A stretch of DNA of 16,575 bases from an uncultured Collinsella sp. (GCA_900542175.1 UQNC01000041.1:1-16575), one strand, 5' to 3'. Shown: positions 1 through 8,074, counted from the first letter of the stretch. Numbers and translations are program-made. The notes: generated by a model not told the origin, from the letters alone.

Positions 1-3000
1 GAGCAGGCGCCCGACGACGTCGTGGTGGCGCAGCGCTGCGAGGCGCTCGGGCGCATCGTGCGCGGCGACAACTGCATTATGGTCGCCTCGGCCCGCGCAC
101 TGCTGCGCTGCGTGCCGCCGGTCGAGAGTCGCTACTGGGAGTCCACTACTTTTGCGGTGGGCGAGGAGATTCCCTTTGACGAGGTGCCGCAGTGTCTGGT
201 GGGCATGGGCTACACCAATGCCGGCGCCGCCGACGCGCCCGGCCTGTTCCGTGTGCACGGCGACACCGTCGAGGTGTTTCCCGCGCAGGAAAAGGCGCCC
301 GTGCGCATTGAATTTTTCGGCGACGAGATCGACCGCATCCGCCGCATGGTGGGTTCCACGGGCCAGACCATCGGCAACGAGGACAGCATCGAGATTTTCC
401 CCTGTCGCGAGCTCGCACTCACCGACGACGCCGTCCACAACATGCATGTGGCGCTCTATCGTGCCAGCCAGGACGACAGCAAACTGGCGGCGCTGCTCGA
501 GATGGTGGATGCGCGCATCGTCACGCCCGAGCTCGATCGCTTTTTGCCGGTGATGTACGGCCAGACCGTGAGCCCGCTGGCGCACGTGAGCGGCAAGGCG
601 CTCGTGGTGCTGTCCGAGCCGCGCTCGCTGTTCGACGATTGCCTGCGTGCCTACGAGGATATCGAGGCACGTGCCGGCGAGGCGGGGGTCGACCGTCTGG
701 ACGGCCTGTACGTGCGTGCCCAGCAACTCGACTTTGGTGCCCAGCAGCGCCTTAACTACGTGAGCTTGATTCGTGCCGGCGGTGCGGTGACGGCAGAGCT
801 CAAGATTGAGCAGCCGGCCATCGCGGGCTCGGACAATCGCTTTATGACGCGCATCCAGGAGGTCGTGGGCAAGCGCTATGCCTGCGTATTTGCCATCCCC
901 GACCGCGGTGCGCGCGAGTCGATGGAGCTCACCTTTGGTGATGAGGGTATTACTTTTGAGGAGTCGCTGACGGCCGCGCCCGAAAACGCGGGCGCTATTG
1001 GCGACTGTGTGCGCGTGGCAGCGGCGGATTCTGCCGATCGTGCTGTCCGCCAGGATGCTCATGCTGCAATTCGCGAACGCAAGGCCGACGCGCTCAACGC
1101 CCGCTCGCTCGAGGCAGGTGCCGCCCAGGCTGCCGCCGGCGCCACCGTGCCCACCATCTCGCGCGGACGCGTGACCTTTGTCGATGCCGCCTTGCCGCAG
1201 GGCGTGGTGGTGCCCGATGCCAACCTGGCCGTGTTCTCGATCGCCGACCTCAACGCCCGCATGGACGCCAACCGCGCGCGCAGCCGCCGCAAGGTGGACA
1301 TTACGCAGATCACGTTTCCGTTTAAGCCGGGCGACTACGTGGTGCACGCCACTCACGGCATCGCGCTCTTTAGCGAGATCGCGCGCCAGGAAGTGGGCGG
1401 CAAGGAGCGCGACTACTTTTTGCTGGAATATGCCGACGGCGACAAGCTCTACGTGCCGCTCGAGCAGGTTGACCGCATCACACGCTATGTTGGCCCCGAC
1501 GGCGACAAGCCGCGCCTGACCAGGCTCAACACCGCCGACTGGACGCGCGCCACCAACAAGGCGCGCAAGAACGCCAAAAAGCTGGCGTTTGACCTGGTCG
1601 ATCTGTATACGCGCCGCTCTTCGATTACCGGTATCGCTTGCCCGCCCGACACGCCCGAGCAGATCGAGATGGAGCAGAGCTTCCCCTACGACGAGACGCG
1701 CGATCAGCTGGAGGCCATCGCTGACATTAAGGCCGATATGGAGGCGCCCAAGCCCATGGACCGCCTGCTGTGCGGAGACGTGGGCTTTGGCAAGACCGAG
1801 GTCGCCCTGCGCGCGGCGTTTAAGTGCGTGGACTCCGGTCGCCAGGTCATGGTGCTCTGCCCCACGACCATTCTGGCCCAGCAGCACTACGAGACGTTCT
1901 TTGAGCGTTTTGCCCCGTTTGGCCTTGAAGTCGAGGTACTCAGCCGCTTTCGCACGCCGGCGCAGCAAAAGCGCGCGCTCAAGGCATTTGCCGAGGGCAC
2001 GATCGATGTGCTCATCGGCACGCATCGTCTGCTTTCGGCCGATGTGAACCCCAAGAACCTAGGCCTGGTAATCATCGACGAGGAGCAGCGCTTTGGCGTG
2101 CAGCACAAGGAGCAGCTCAAGAACCTGCGTGAGCAGATTGACGTGCTTACGCTTTCGGCAACGCCTATTCCGCGAACCATGCAGATGGCCACGAGCGGCG
2201 TGCGCGACATGAGCCTGATCACCACGCCGCCGACTGGGCGTCGTCCCGTGATCGTGCACGTGGGGGAGTACGACCCCGATGTGGTGAGCGCGGCGATTCG
2301 CCTGGAGGTGGGCCGCGGCGGCCAGGTGTACTACGTGTCCAACCGCGTCAAGACCATCGACGACGCCGTGGCGCGCGTGCACGAGGCCGCGCCCGAGGCG
2401 CGCGTGGGCGTGGCGCACGGAAAGATGAGCCCGCGCGAGGTCGAGGACGTGATGATTGAGTTCGCGACCAAAAAGATCGACGTGCTCATCGCCACGACCA
2501 TCGTGGAGAGCGGCATCGACAACGCGACCGCCAACACGCTGATCATCGAGGACTCGCAGCGCTTGGGTCTGGCACAGCTCTACCAGCTCAAGGGCCGTGT
2601 GGGCCGCTCGGCCACGCAGGCCTACGCATACTTTATGTTCCCGGGCGAGCTGCCGCTCACCGAGGAGGCAACGGCGCGCCTGACTGCACTTTCCGAGTTC
2701 CAGGACCTGGGCAGCGGCATGCGCATCGCCATGCGCGACCTGGAGATTCGCGGCGCCGGCTCGCTCATGGGTGCCGAACAGCACGGTAACCTATCGAGCG
2801 TGGGCTTTGACCTGTTTACGCAGATGCTGGGTCAGGCCGTGGCCGAGGCGCGCGGTGACGACGATGCCGGCGTGGAGGCGGCGAGCGTGGGCATTAACCT
2901 GCCGGCCGATTACTTCTTGTCCGAGGAGTACCTGCCGGCGGTGGACCAGCGCGTGCTCGTGTACCGCAAGCTCGCGGCGGCCGAGGACCTGGAGAGCATC

Positions 3001-3360
3001 GACGAGGTACAGGAAGAGACCGAGGCCGCGCATGGCGAGCTGCCGTTGGCGGGACTCAATCTGTTCAACCGCGCGCGTATCCGTATCCGCGGCGAGCGCT
3101 TGGGGCTCGAGAGCGTCACGCTCAGCGGCGGGCGCATCACGTTTTTGGGCGTCGACGTGCCCAAGAAGGTGGCCTTTGAGTTCAAGAATCGCTATGGCGC
3201 GGTGAACTTCCCCAAGAGCCGCAAGCTGTCGGTGCCTTACAAGGCGGGCGCCGGTGCGGGCAGCGGCCTGGGCCGCGGTCTCGACGCCAACGACGGCACC
3301 GGCCCCGTGGCGGCTGCCCTCATGCTGCTGCAACAGCTGGGTGCAAGCGACGACGACTAA
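1..3360 (+). CDS. mfd: Transcription-repair coupling factor Mfd (5'-truncated by the window edge)
   Basis: ATP-dependent DNA translocase that removes stalled RNA polymerase at lesions and recruits UvrA. The reading frame is open from base 1, so the true start lies upstream; by comparison with the usual 1150-1180 residues roughly 100 N-terminal residues are missing. Counting from base 1, the UvrB-like module runs to about residue 330. The RNA polymerase-interaction (CarD-like) domain starts near 441 with FKPGDYVVHATHG. The helicase core has Walker A GDVGFGKTE at 592-600, Walker B/motif II DEEQ at 693-696, motif III SAT at 719-721 and motif VI GRVGRS at 865-870. The TRCF C-terminal domain occupies about 970-1080 and ends in a Gly-rich tail. 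No frameshift is seen. No hairpin terminator follows; a dispersed repeat begins four bases after the stop. The identity rests on the full domain order and is secure. Confidence 0.97.
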   Translation, partial: EQAPDDVVVAQRCEALGRIVRGDNCIMVASARALLRCVPPVESRYWESTTFAVGEEIPFDEVPQCLVGMGYTNAGAADAPGLFRVHGDTVEVFPAQEKAPVRIEFFGDEIDRIRRMVGSTGQTIGNEDSIEIFPCRELALTDDAVHNMHVALYRASQDDSKLAALLEMVDARIVTPELDRFLPVMYGQTVSPLAHVSGKALVVLSEPRSLFDDCLRAYEDIEARAGEAGVDRLDGLYVRAQQLDFGAQQRLNYVSLIRAGGAVTAELKIEQPAIAGSDNRFMTRIQEVVGKRYACVFAIPDRGARESMELTFGDEGITFEESLTAAPENAGAIGDCVRVAAADSADRAVRQDAHAAIRERKADALNARSLEAGAAQAAAGATVPTISRGRVTFVDAALPQGVVVPDANLAVFSIADLNARMDANRARSRRKVDITQITFPFKPGDYVVHATHGIALFSEIARQEVGGKERDYFLLEYADGDKLYVPLEQVDRITRYVGPDGDKPRLTRLNTADWTRATNKARKNAKKLAFDLVDLYTRRSSITGIACPPDTPEQIEMEQSFPYDETRDQLEAIADIKADMEAPKPMDRLLCGDVGFGKTEVALRAAFKCVDSGRQVMVLCPTTILAQQHYETFFERFAPFGLEVEVLSRFRTPAQQKRALKAFAEGTIDVLIGTHRLLSADVNPKNLGLVIIDEEQRFGVQHKEQLKNLREQIDVLTLSATPIPRTMQMATSGVRDMSLITTPPTGRRPVIVHVGEYDPDVVSAAIRLEVGRGGQVYYVSNRVKTIDDAVARVHEAAPEARVGVAHGKMSPREVEDVMIEFATKKIDVLIATTIVESGIDNATANTLIIEDSQRLGLAQLYQLKGRVGRSATQAYAYFMFPGELPLTEEATARLTALSEFQDLGSGMRIAMRDLEIRGAGSLMGAEQHGNLSSVGFDLFTQMLGQAVAEARGDDDAGVEAASVGINLPADYFLSEEYLPAVDQRVLVYRKLAAAEDLESIDEVQEETEAAHGELPLAGLNLFNRARIRIRGERLGLESVTLSGGRITFLGVDVPKKVAFEFKNRYGAVNFPKSRKLSVPYKAGAGAGSGLGRGLDANDGTGPVAAALMLLQQLGASDDD

Positions 3361-3363
3361 TTG

Positions 3364-3400
3364 GGTCGACGCTGCAAACGCCCCATTTGGGCAATCTGAC
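3364..3400 (+). repeat. Dispersed 37-bp intergenic repeat, copy 1
   Basis: GGTCGACGCTGCAAACGCC, seven variable bases, then GGCAATCTGAC. The same 37-bp arrangement recurs at 16365-16401 with both conserved blocks identical and only the 7-base centre different. The centre is flanked by GCC and GGC, so the middle can fold into a small hairpin. This copy fills most of the 57-bp gap between mfd and the PAP2 gene and ends 17 bases before the ATG. Function is unknown. Confidence 0.8.
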
Positions 3401-3417
3401 CCCATCGAAAGGAAAGC

Positions 3418-4281
3418 ATGTTCGGGTATATCTATAAGAAAGATGTCGCCATGATCGCGATCGTCCTGTGCCTTTGCCTGGGCGTGGGCAGTTTCTTCGA
3501 TTATCAGATCTCGAGTGCGCTGTTCAACATCGGCAGCATGTACGGCCGCTTTATCGAGGCCGCCGGCGAACTGCCGTTCGAGCTGACGGCGAGTATCGCG
3601 GGCGTCATGCTCGTGCGCGCGGTGCGTCCCGACTCCAGGGGGAGCAAATGGCTCGCCGTGCTCGGCATCCTTGTCAATGTCGGTCTGGCCGGCTACGAGG
3701 TTATTTCGTCCCTGCGGGTCGGCGGCAAACTCATCGCGGCTCAGTTGGTGCTGACGTTTGTGCTGGTCATCGTTGCCAATCTTGTCGTCTATCGCCTCAC
3801 GCGCGACACCGACTCCGACGAGCTCACACGCTGGGCGTTGATGGTGCTGGCCGTGTGGGTCGCTCAGGCCATCATCCTCAACGTGGTTGTCAAGCCGCTG
3901 TGGTCGCGCCCGCGCATGCGCGTGATCGAGGTCACGCCGGGGCTCAATTTTCAGCCGTGGTGGGTGATTGGCAACCCCGACAAGTGGAGCTATATTGCGG
4001 CCGGCGTAATCAAGGACGGCTTTAAGTCGTTTGCGAGCGGACACACGGCGCACGCGGCGATCGGCCTTATGCTCGCCGGGCTTCCTGCGGCGTCCTTTAA
4101 GGAAAAGCCGTCGCGACGCCGCGTGGTCTTTTGGGTCGCTGCCGTGGTTGCGGCGCTCGTCGCCTTTGGCCGCATTGTGATCGGTGCGCACTTTTTGACT
4201 GACGTGAGCTGCGGCTTTGCCCTGGTGCTGGCACTTGAGTGCCTTGCCGCGCGCATTGCCTATCCGGGCGGCGTACAATAG
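3418..4281 (+). CDS. PAP2-family membrane phosphatase
   Basis: 287-residue integral membrane protein with about six to eight hydrophobic segments (about 11-29, 57-70, 78-96, 106-125, 138-157, 236-256 and 263-280 are clearest). The three PAP2 signature motifs are present in order: K159-X6-R166, then FASGH with catalytic-type H209, then R252-X5-H258-X3-D262 (RIVIGAHFLTD). Family members dephosphorylate lipid phosphates such as phosphatidic acid, phosphatidylglycerophosphate or undecaprenyl pyrophosphate at the outer membrane face; the substrate here cannot be read from sequence. The first motif ends R-M instead of the usual R-P, although an R-P pair sits two residues earlier. The start is supported by AAAGGAAAG just upstream. 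A TACAAT at 4274-4279 near the gene's end could serve the next gene. Confidence 0.88.
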   Translation: MFGYIYKKDVAMIAIVLCLCLGVGSFFDYQISSALFNIGSMYGRFIEAAGELPFELTASIAGVMLVRAVRPDSRGSKWLAVLGILVNVGLAGYEVISSLRVGGKLIAAQLVLTFVLVIVANLVVYRLTRDTDSDELTRWALMVLAVWVAQAIILNVVVKPLWSRPRMRVIEVTPGLNFQPWWVIGNPDKWSYIAAGVIKDGFKSFASGHTAHAAIGLMLAGLPAASFKEKPSRRRVVFWVAAVVAALVAFGRIVIGAHFLTDVSCGFALVLALECLAARIAYPGGVQ

Positions 4282-4326
4282 CGGCGTTTAAATCATCGGG
4301 CCCATGCCCGGCTAGAGAGGATTGCC

Positions 4327-5352
4327 ATGCTCGCGTTCAACAACGACTATTCCCACGGTGCTCATCCGGCAGTGCTGCAGGCGCTCGTCGATACCAACAT
4401 GGAGCCGCAGCCCGGCTACGGTACCGATGCGCACACCGAGCGTGCCAAGCAGCTGATTCGCGAGGCCTGTCAGGCCCCCGATGCCGACGTGTTCTTGCTG
4501 GTGGGCGGCACGCAGGCCAACGCGACGGTGATTGACATGCTGCTCGCGCCCTACGAGGGCGTCGTTGCCGCCGAGACCGGCCATGTCGCTTGCCACGAGG
4601 CGGGCGCCATCGAGTTTGGCGGCCACAAGGTGCTCACCATCCCCGGCTACGAGGGCAAGATGCACGCCGAGGATCTCGAGAACTATATCCAGGTGTTCTA
4701 CGAAAACGAGAGCTACGAGCACACGGTGTTCCCGGGCGCCGTGTACGTGAGTCTATCGACCGAGTACGGCACGCTGTACTCCAAGGCCGAGCTCGCGGCG
4801 ATTCACGCGGTGTGCCAGAAGCGCGAGATTCCGCTGTTTGTGGACGGTGCTCGTCTGGCCTATGCACTGGCGGCCGATGAGTGCGACATTACCCTGCCCG
4901 AGCTGGCGCAGCTGTGCGACGTGTTCTACATCGGCGGCACCAAGTGCGGCGCGCTTTGCGGCGAGGCTGTGGTGTTCTGCGGCATGCACGCTCCGGCGCA
5001 TCCCATTCCGCGTATTAAGCAGCACGGCGCGCTGTTGGCCAAGGGCCGCCTGACGGGCGTGCAGTTTGAGGCGCTCTTTACCGATGGCCTGTATTTTGAG
5101 ATTGGTCGACAGGCGATTCAGACGGCCCAGGCGCTGCGTCGTGTGCTGCACGAGCGCGGCTACCAGTTCTTTTTGGAGACGCCCACAAACCAGCAGTTCG
5201 TGATTCTGCCCAACGAGGACATGGCCCGCATTCGCGAGCATGCGGCGATCGAGTACTGGGAAAAGTACGACGATACCCACACGGTGGTGCGCTTTTGCAC
5301 CAGCTGGGCCACGACGCAGGAGGACATCGACGCGCTGGCGGCTGTCCTGTAG
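4327..5352 (+). CDS. Low-specificity L-threonine aldolase-family PLP enzyme
   Basis: 341-residue fold-type I PLP enzyme of the beta-eliminating lyase/threonine aldolase family, which cleaves L-threonine or L-allo-threonine to glycine and acetaldehyde in the cytoplasm. Visible signatures are the N-terminal FNNDYSHGAHP block, GGTQAN at 60-65 (PLP phosphate binding), H86 in ETGHVACHEAG (ring-stacking position), DGARL at 173-177 with the PLP-pairing Asp, and GGTKCGAL with K206 as the Schiff-base lysine. Length is normal for the family. The start has AGAGAGGA seven bases upstream. The 45-bp upstream gap contains a short CGGGC/GCCCG hairpin (4297-4310), and TACAAT at 4274-4279 is a possible -10. 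A strong terminator follows. Several close relatives have other amino-acid substrates, so the family is secure but the exact reaction is less so. Confidence 0.88.
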   Translation: MLAFNNDYSHGAHPAVLQALVDTNMEPQPGYGTDAHTERAKQLIREACQAPDADVFLLVGGTQANATVIDMLLAPYEGVVAAETGHVACHEAGAIEFGGHKVLTIPGYEGKMHAEDLENYIQVFYENESYEHTVFPGAVYVSLSTEYGTLYSKAELAAIHAVCQKREIPLFVDGARLAYALAADECDITLPELAQLCDVFYIGGTKCGALCGEAVVFCGMHAPAHPIPRIKQHGALLAKGRLTGVQFEALFTDGLYFEIGRQAIQTAQALRRVLHERGYQFFLETPTNQQFVILPNEDMARIREHAAIEYWEKYDDTHTVVRFCTSWATTQEDIDALAAVL

Positions 5353-5370
5353 CCTGATGTAATGACGAGG

Positions 5371-5413
5371 GGCCGCCTTGCGCTGGGTTTGGCGCAAGGC
5401 GGCCTTTGTTTTT
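5371..5413 (+). terminator. Rho-independent terminator after the threonine aldolase gene
   Basis: A perfect 13-bp GC-rich stem (5371-5383 with 5392-5404) with an 8-base loop is followed directly by TTTGTTTTT. The hairpin starts 18 bases after the aldolase stop. It lies only 17 bases before the acetyltransferase start codon, so that gene must rely on readthrough or on a promoter not visible to me. Confidence 0.93.
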
Positions 5414-5429
5414 GAGAGAGAAGGGTTGT

Positions 5430-6011
5430 ATGACCGAGATGTCCGAGCCGGCGATTCGCCTGGCGACGCCCGAAGACGCGCCGGCGTTGCTTGCCATCTA
5501 TGAGCCGTATGTGCGCCAGACGGCGATTACCTGCGAATACGAGGTGCCGAGCGTTGAGGAGTTCGCCGGGCGCATCGAGCGTACGCTCAAGCGCTATCCG
5601 TATCTGGTGATGGAGCTGGACGGGCGTCCGGTAGGCTATGCCTATGCGAGTCCGCTCAACAGCCGCGAGGCATACGACTGGTCGGTCGAGACGTCGATTT
5701 ACCTGGCACGCGACGTGCGCCACGGCGGGCTGGGCCGCAAGCTGCACGATGCGCTCAAGCAGTGCCTGATCGCGATGGGCATCACCAACATGTGCGCGCT
5801 CATCGCCGTGCCGCACGACAAGGACGACGAGTATCTAACGCACAACAGCCAGGACTTCCATGCCCATATGGGATATCGCTTGGTGGGTGCTTTCGACCGC
5901 TGTGCCCAAAAGTTCGGCCGCTGGTACGACATGTGCTGGATGGAGCTGGTCCTGGCCGAGCGCACCCCCAACCAGCCCAAACCAACCTGGTTCCCCGACC
6001 TTCCCGCCTAA
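5430..6011 (+). CDS. GNAT N-acetyltransferase, phosphinothricin-acetyltransferase-like
   Basis: 193-residue Gcn5-related acetyltransferase that would transfer acetyl from acetyl-CoA to a small amine. The N-terminus IRLATPEDAPALLAIYEPYV and the segment VGYAYASPLNSREAYDWSVETSIYL follow the pattern of the PAT/Bar branch. The acetyl-CoA loop is RHGGLGRKL (R97-G102). The conserved C-terminal HMGYRLVGAFDRCAQKFGRW segment is also typical. I place the start at ATG 5430 because GAGAGAAGGG precedes it by about seven bases; the open frame continues back to a TTG at 5406, but that codon lies in the terminator's T tract. The branch includes enzymes active on phosphinothricin, methionine sulfoximine and other amines, so the substrate is unknown. 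It converges with the GntR gene. Confidence 0.87.
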   Translation: MTEMSEPAIRLATPEDAPALLAIYEPYVRQTAITCEYEVPSVEEFAGRIERTLKRYPYLVMELDGRPVGYAYASPLNSREAYDWSVETSIYLARDVRHGGLGRKLHDALKQCLIAMGITNMCALIAVPHDKDDEYLTHNSQDFHAHMGYRLVGAFDRCAQKFGRWYDMCWMELVLAERTPNQPKPTWFPDLPA

Positions 6012-6047
6012 AACCACCACGAAGGTGCCTGTCCCTTTGTGGTGGTT
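6012..6047. repeat. GTCCCTTT-type palindromic element between convergent genes
   Basis: A 14-bp stem (6012-6025 with 6034-6047, one G:T pair) with an 8-base loop TGCCTGTC. It begins at the base after the acetyltransferase stop and ends inside the stop codon of the minus-strand GntR gene, so it fills the convergent gap exactly. The right half reads TGTCCCTTTGTGG, the motif shared with hairpins at 12212-12242 and 13425-13459 and with the tandem block at 8075-8155. It could act as a bidirectional terminator although neither side has a clear T tract. Confidence 0.75.
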
Positions 6048-6768
6048 AGCCGATGGGCTCGGTGTATTTGGCGCGGTCGGTGCGCTGGATACGCTTGGAG
6101 ATATGGAGCGGGCGGCCGTCGGCGTCGTAGACGTAGTCGGTGATCAGGATTAGCGCCTGCCCGCGCTCGACGTTGAGCAAAAACGCCTCGTTTTGCGATG
6201 CATAGCACACCTCAAAGGTCTTGTGCCCCTGCGCCGGCGCGCGATGGAACTCCTGGCGCAGCGTGGCGTAGAGCGATCCGTTGATATCGCGATCGATGAG
6301 CGGGGCAAAGCTCGGCGCCAGGTAGGTGGTCTCCAGGCACAGCGGGGCATCGTCCAGATAGCGCAGGCGGACAAGTTTGACGAGCTTGCTGCCCGCGGGC
6401 ACATCAAAAAACTTGGCCACGTCGCCGGCGGCCTTGGCAAAGCCCGAGTCAACCGTGCGTGTGGTGGGCTTCATGCCCTGACCCTGGACCTGTGCCGTGT
6501 AGCTCGAAAACACCAGGTTGTTCTCGTGGAGCGCCGGCGTGTCGGCCACAAAGGCACCGCGCCCGCGTTCGGTGCGAAGCAGACCCTCATCAACGAGTAC
6601 CTTAAGCGCGTGGCGCACGGTGCTGCGCGACAGGCCCGATTCGTCCATGAGTTCCATCTCGGACGGCAGTTTATCTCCGCGGGCGTAGGTGCCGGCGGCA
6701 ATGCGGTCGCGAAGCGTTGCCGCCAGACGCTCGTATTGGGTCAAGTTCTTTTTCGACGAAGTGCTCAT
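6046..6768 (-). CDS. GntR-family transcriptional regulator with UTRA domain (HutC/FarR type)
   Basis: 240-residue one-component regulator. Residues 10-78 form the winged helix-turn-helix (LPSEMELMDESGLSRSTVRHALKVLVDEGLLRTERGRGAFV). Residues about 95-235 form the UTRA effector domain, which in this subfamily binds sugar phosphates, amino acids or related small molecules. The usual UTRA ending LILITDYVYDADGRPLHISK is present. It is divergent from the first SIS-domain gene across a 205-bp gap holding three TTGTATGC elements, one of them 17 bases from its own start codon. I infer that it controls itself and the SIS gene. Its effector may be the phosphorylated substrate of that enzyme. The DNA element differs from the one near the second GntR gene, so the two regulators probably bind different sites. 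The start is ATG 6768 on the minus strand. Confidence 0.93.
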   Translation of the reverse strand: MSTSSKKNLTQYERLAATLRDRIAAGTYARGDKLPSEMELMDESGLSRSTVRHALKVLVDEGLLRTERGRGAFVADTPALHENNLVFSSYTAQVQGQGMKPTTRTVDSGFAKAAGDVAKFFDVPAGSKLVKLVRLRYLDDAPLCLETTYLAPSFAPLIDRDINGSLYATLRQEFHRAPAQGHKTFEVCYASQNEAFLLNVERGQALILITDYVYDADGRPLHISKRIQRTDRAKYTEPIG

Positions 6769-6784
6769 GCGAACAACCTGTATC

Positions 6785-6796
6785 TAACTTGTATGC
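6785..6796. promoter_or_regulatory. Candidate GntR operator A (TAACTTGTATGC)
   Basis: The 12-mer TAACTTGTATGC is identical to site C at 6924-6935, and both are preceded by TAT plus one base. It lies 17-28 bp upstream of the minus-strand GntR start, a good place for autoregulation. A weaker related stretch, TGTATCCAACATGAC, follows at 6812-6826. Confidence 0.6.
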
Positions 6797-6835
6797 TTAC
6801 AGAACCAAGCATGTATCCAACATGACAACAAAACC

Positions 6836-6867
6836 GCTGGTAATGGCTTGCCGAAAACTTTACCAGC
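6836..6867. promoter_or_regulatory. Inverted repeat in the divergent promoter region
   Basis: GCTGGTAA (6836-6843) and TTACCAGC (6860-6867) are perfect 8-bp arms separated by 16 bases in the middle of the GntR/SIS divergent region. TTTACC at 6859-6864 could be a -35-like box for the SIS gene with AT-rich sequence AAATATA about 18 bases further on, so the arms may be a regulator site overlapping the promoter. This is a weak assignment. Confidence 0.35.
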
Positions 6868-6888
6868 AAAATTTCTAAGACAAATATA

Positions 6889-6900
6889 GCATACAACTAG
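6889..6900. promoter_or_regulatory. Candidate GntR operator B (GCATACAACTAG)
   Basis: Reads CTAGTTGTATGC on the minus strand, matching sites A and C through the 8-base core TTGTATGC but in the opposite orientation. It lies 74-85 bp upstream of the first SIS gene, next to the AT-rich segment that most resembles a -10 region. Confidence 0.5.
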
Positions 6901-6923
6901 TCGACATAACCAAAACATATATG

Positions 6924-6935
6924 TAACTTGTATGC
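6924..6935. promoter_or_regulatory. Candidate GntR operator C (TAACTTGTATGC)
   Basis: Exact copy of the 12-mer at 6785-6796, located 39-50 bp upstream of the first SIS start codon, where a bound repressor would overlap the promoter or early transcript. The base context TAT-N-TAACTTGTATGC is shared by both copies. Confidence 0.6.
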
Positions 6936-6973
6936 CATCGAGAGCATCAAACGAGAAGAAAGGCTGATGCACG

Positions 6974-7966
6974 ATGACTACTCAGGAACAGGTTAAGGAC
7001 GTCGTCTCCCAGGTTTTGGCTGACAAGGCAGACAAGGGCGGCATCAAGCGCGTCGTGTGGATTGGCGCCGGTGGATCCAACGGCGGCAACTATCCTGCCC
7101 AGTACTTTATGGAGCACGAGGCCACGCAGGTCGTGAGCTCCAGCTACACCAGCAACGAGTTCGTGCACGCCACGCCTGCCTACGTCAACGAGAACACCCT
7201 GGCCGTCGTCGTGTCCATGCGCGGCACCAAGGAGACCATCGTCGCCGCCCAGGTCGCCAAGAACCACGGCGCCAGCACCATCGCCATCTATGTTGACGAG
7301 TCCGGCCTCACCGAGGTCTGCGACTACAAGATCCAGTACGACAGCCTGGCCATCGACGAGTCCTGCATGGGCCGCACCAACTCCGCCGTCGTGACCATGA
7401 TTGCTATGGAGCTTACGCAGCAGACCGAGGGCTATGCCGAGTACGAGGCCGCTATGGCCGCCTTCGACTTGGTCGACCCCATCTATCGCAAGGCTGTCGA
7501 GTACACCCGTCCGCTCGCTGCCAAGTGGGCCGAGCAGAACGCCGACAAGCCCTGCATCAACGTTATGGCTCAGGGCCCGCTCTTTGGTGCCGCCTACGTC
7601 TTTAGCATCTGCAACGTGCAGGAGATGCTGCAGATCGACTCCTGCACCATCAACACCTGCGACTTCTTCCACGGTCCCTTCGAGATCCTGGACAAGCGTA
7701 CCTCGCTGTTCCAGCTCATCAGCGTCGGCCGCAGCCGCTGCAACGACGAGCGCGGCATTCGCTTTGTCAACCAGTACGGTGGTGAGCGCGTCTACCAGCT
7801 CGACGCCAAGGAGCTCGGTCTCAACGACATCAAGGACAGCGTGAGCGAGTACTTCAACCACCTGATCTTTGCCCCGATCCTCAACAACGTCTACATGCGT
7901 GCGCTCTCCGCCGTCACCCACAAGGACTACATGACGCGCCGTTACATGTGGAAGCTGGATTACTAA
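6974..7966 (+). CDS. SIS-domain sugar-amino-acid 6-phosphate deglycase-like protein (paralogue 1)
   Basis: 330-residue soluble protein with two sugar-isomerase (SIS) folds. The first contains VVWIGAGGSNGGNYPAQYF (about 27-45) and SMRGTKET (81-88), the phosphosugar-binding loop. The second contains E217 and H233 in DFFHGPFE. The 16-residue Glu/His spacing matches, from memory, the catalytic pair of FrlB/FraB-type deglycases, which split 6-phosphofructose-amino acids into glucose 6-phosphate and the amino acid. The C-terminus RRYMWKLDY is shared with paralogue 2 and resembles the FrlB ending. The Glu usually three residues before the His is Asp230 here. The start has GAGAAGAAAGG upstream. It has its own promoter region with TTGTATGC sites and no PTS gene next to it. 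GlmS-like isomerase activity on another phosphosugar is the main alternative. Codons are strongly C-ending, as in highly expressed genes. Confidence 0.75.
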   Translation: MTTQEQVKDVVSQVLADKADKGGIKRVVWIGAGGSNGGNYPAQYFMEHEATQVVSSSYTSNEFVHATPAYVNENTLAVVVSMRGTKETIVAAQVAKNHGASTIAIYVDESGLTEVCDYKIQYDSLAIDESCMGRTNSAVVTMIAMELTQQTEGYAEYEAAMAAFDLVDPIYRKAVEYTRPLAAKWAEQNADKPCINVMAQGPLFGAAYVFSICNVQEMLQIDSCTINTCDFFHGPFEILDKRTSLFQLISVGRSRCNDERGIRFVNQYGGERVYQLDAKELGLNDIKDSVSEYFNHLIFAPILNNVYMRALSAVTHKDYMTRRYMWKLDY

Positions 7967-8002
7967 GGGATAGAGCGGCCTAACAGCCCAATACCCCTCA
8001 TG

Positions 8003-8069
8003 AGTTGCGGTGGAATAGTTCCTGTTTGGGAGTGTGAAGCCTCTGTTTGAGAACTATTTCACCGCAACT
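8003..8069. repeat. Long inverted repeat with 19-bp arms
   Basis: AGTTGCGGTGGAATAGTTC (8003-8021) pairs with 8051-8069 over 19 positions with a single G:T pair; the 29-base centre is T/G rich. It starts 36 bases after the first SIS stop. It may work as a transcript end for that gene but has no T tract. The TTGCGGTGGA core recurs in a hairpin at 14108-14153, which suggests a dispersed element. Confidence 0.8.
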
Positions 8070-8074
8070 GCTAG

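Noticed and set aside
2791..4278. Long minus-strand open frame (495 codons) opposite the end of mfd and all of the PAP2 gene
   Set aside because: It is antisense to two well-supported genes, is low in complexity with many His, Arg and Gln residues, and shows no recognisable domain; such frames are common opposite GC-rich genes.
6947..7921. Minus-strand open frame of 324 codons opposite the first SIS gene
   Set aside because: Composition rich in Val, Leu, Gly and Asp repeats mirrors the plus-strand codons; no domain, and the plus strand encodes a clear SIS protein.
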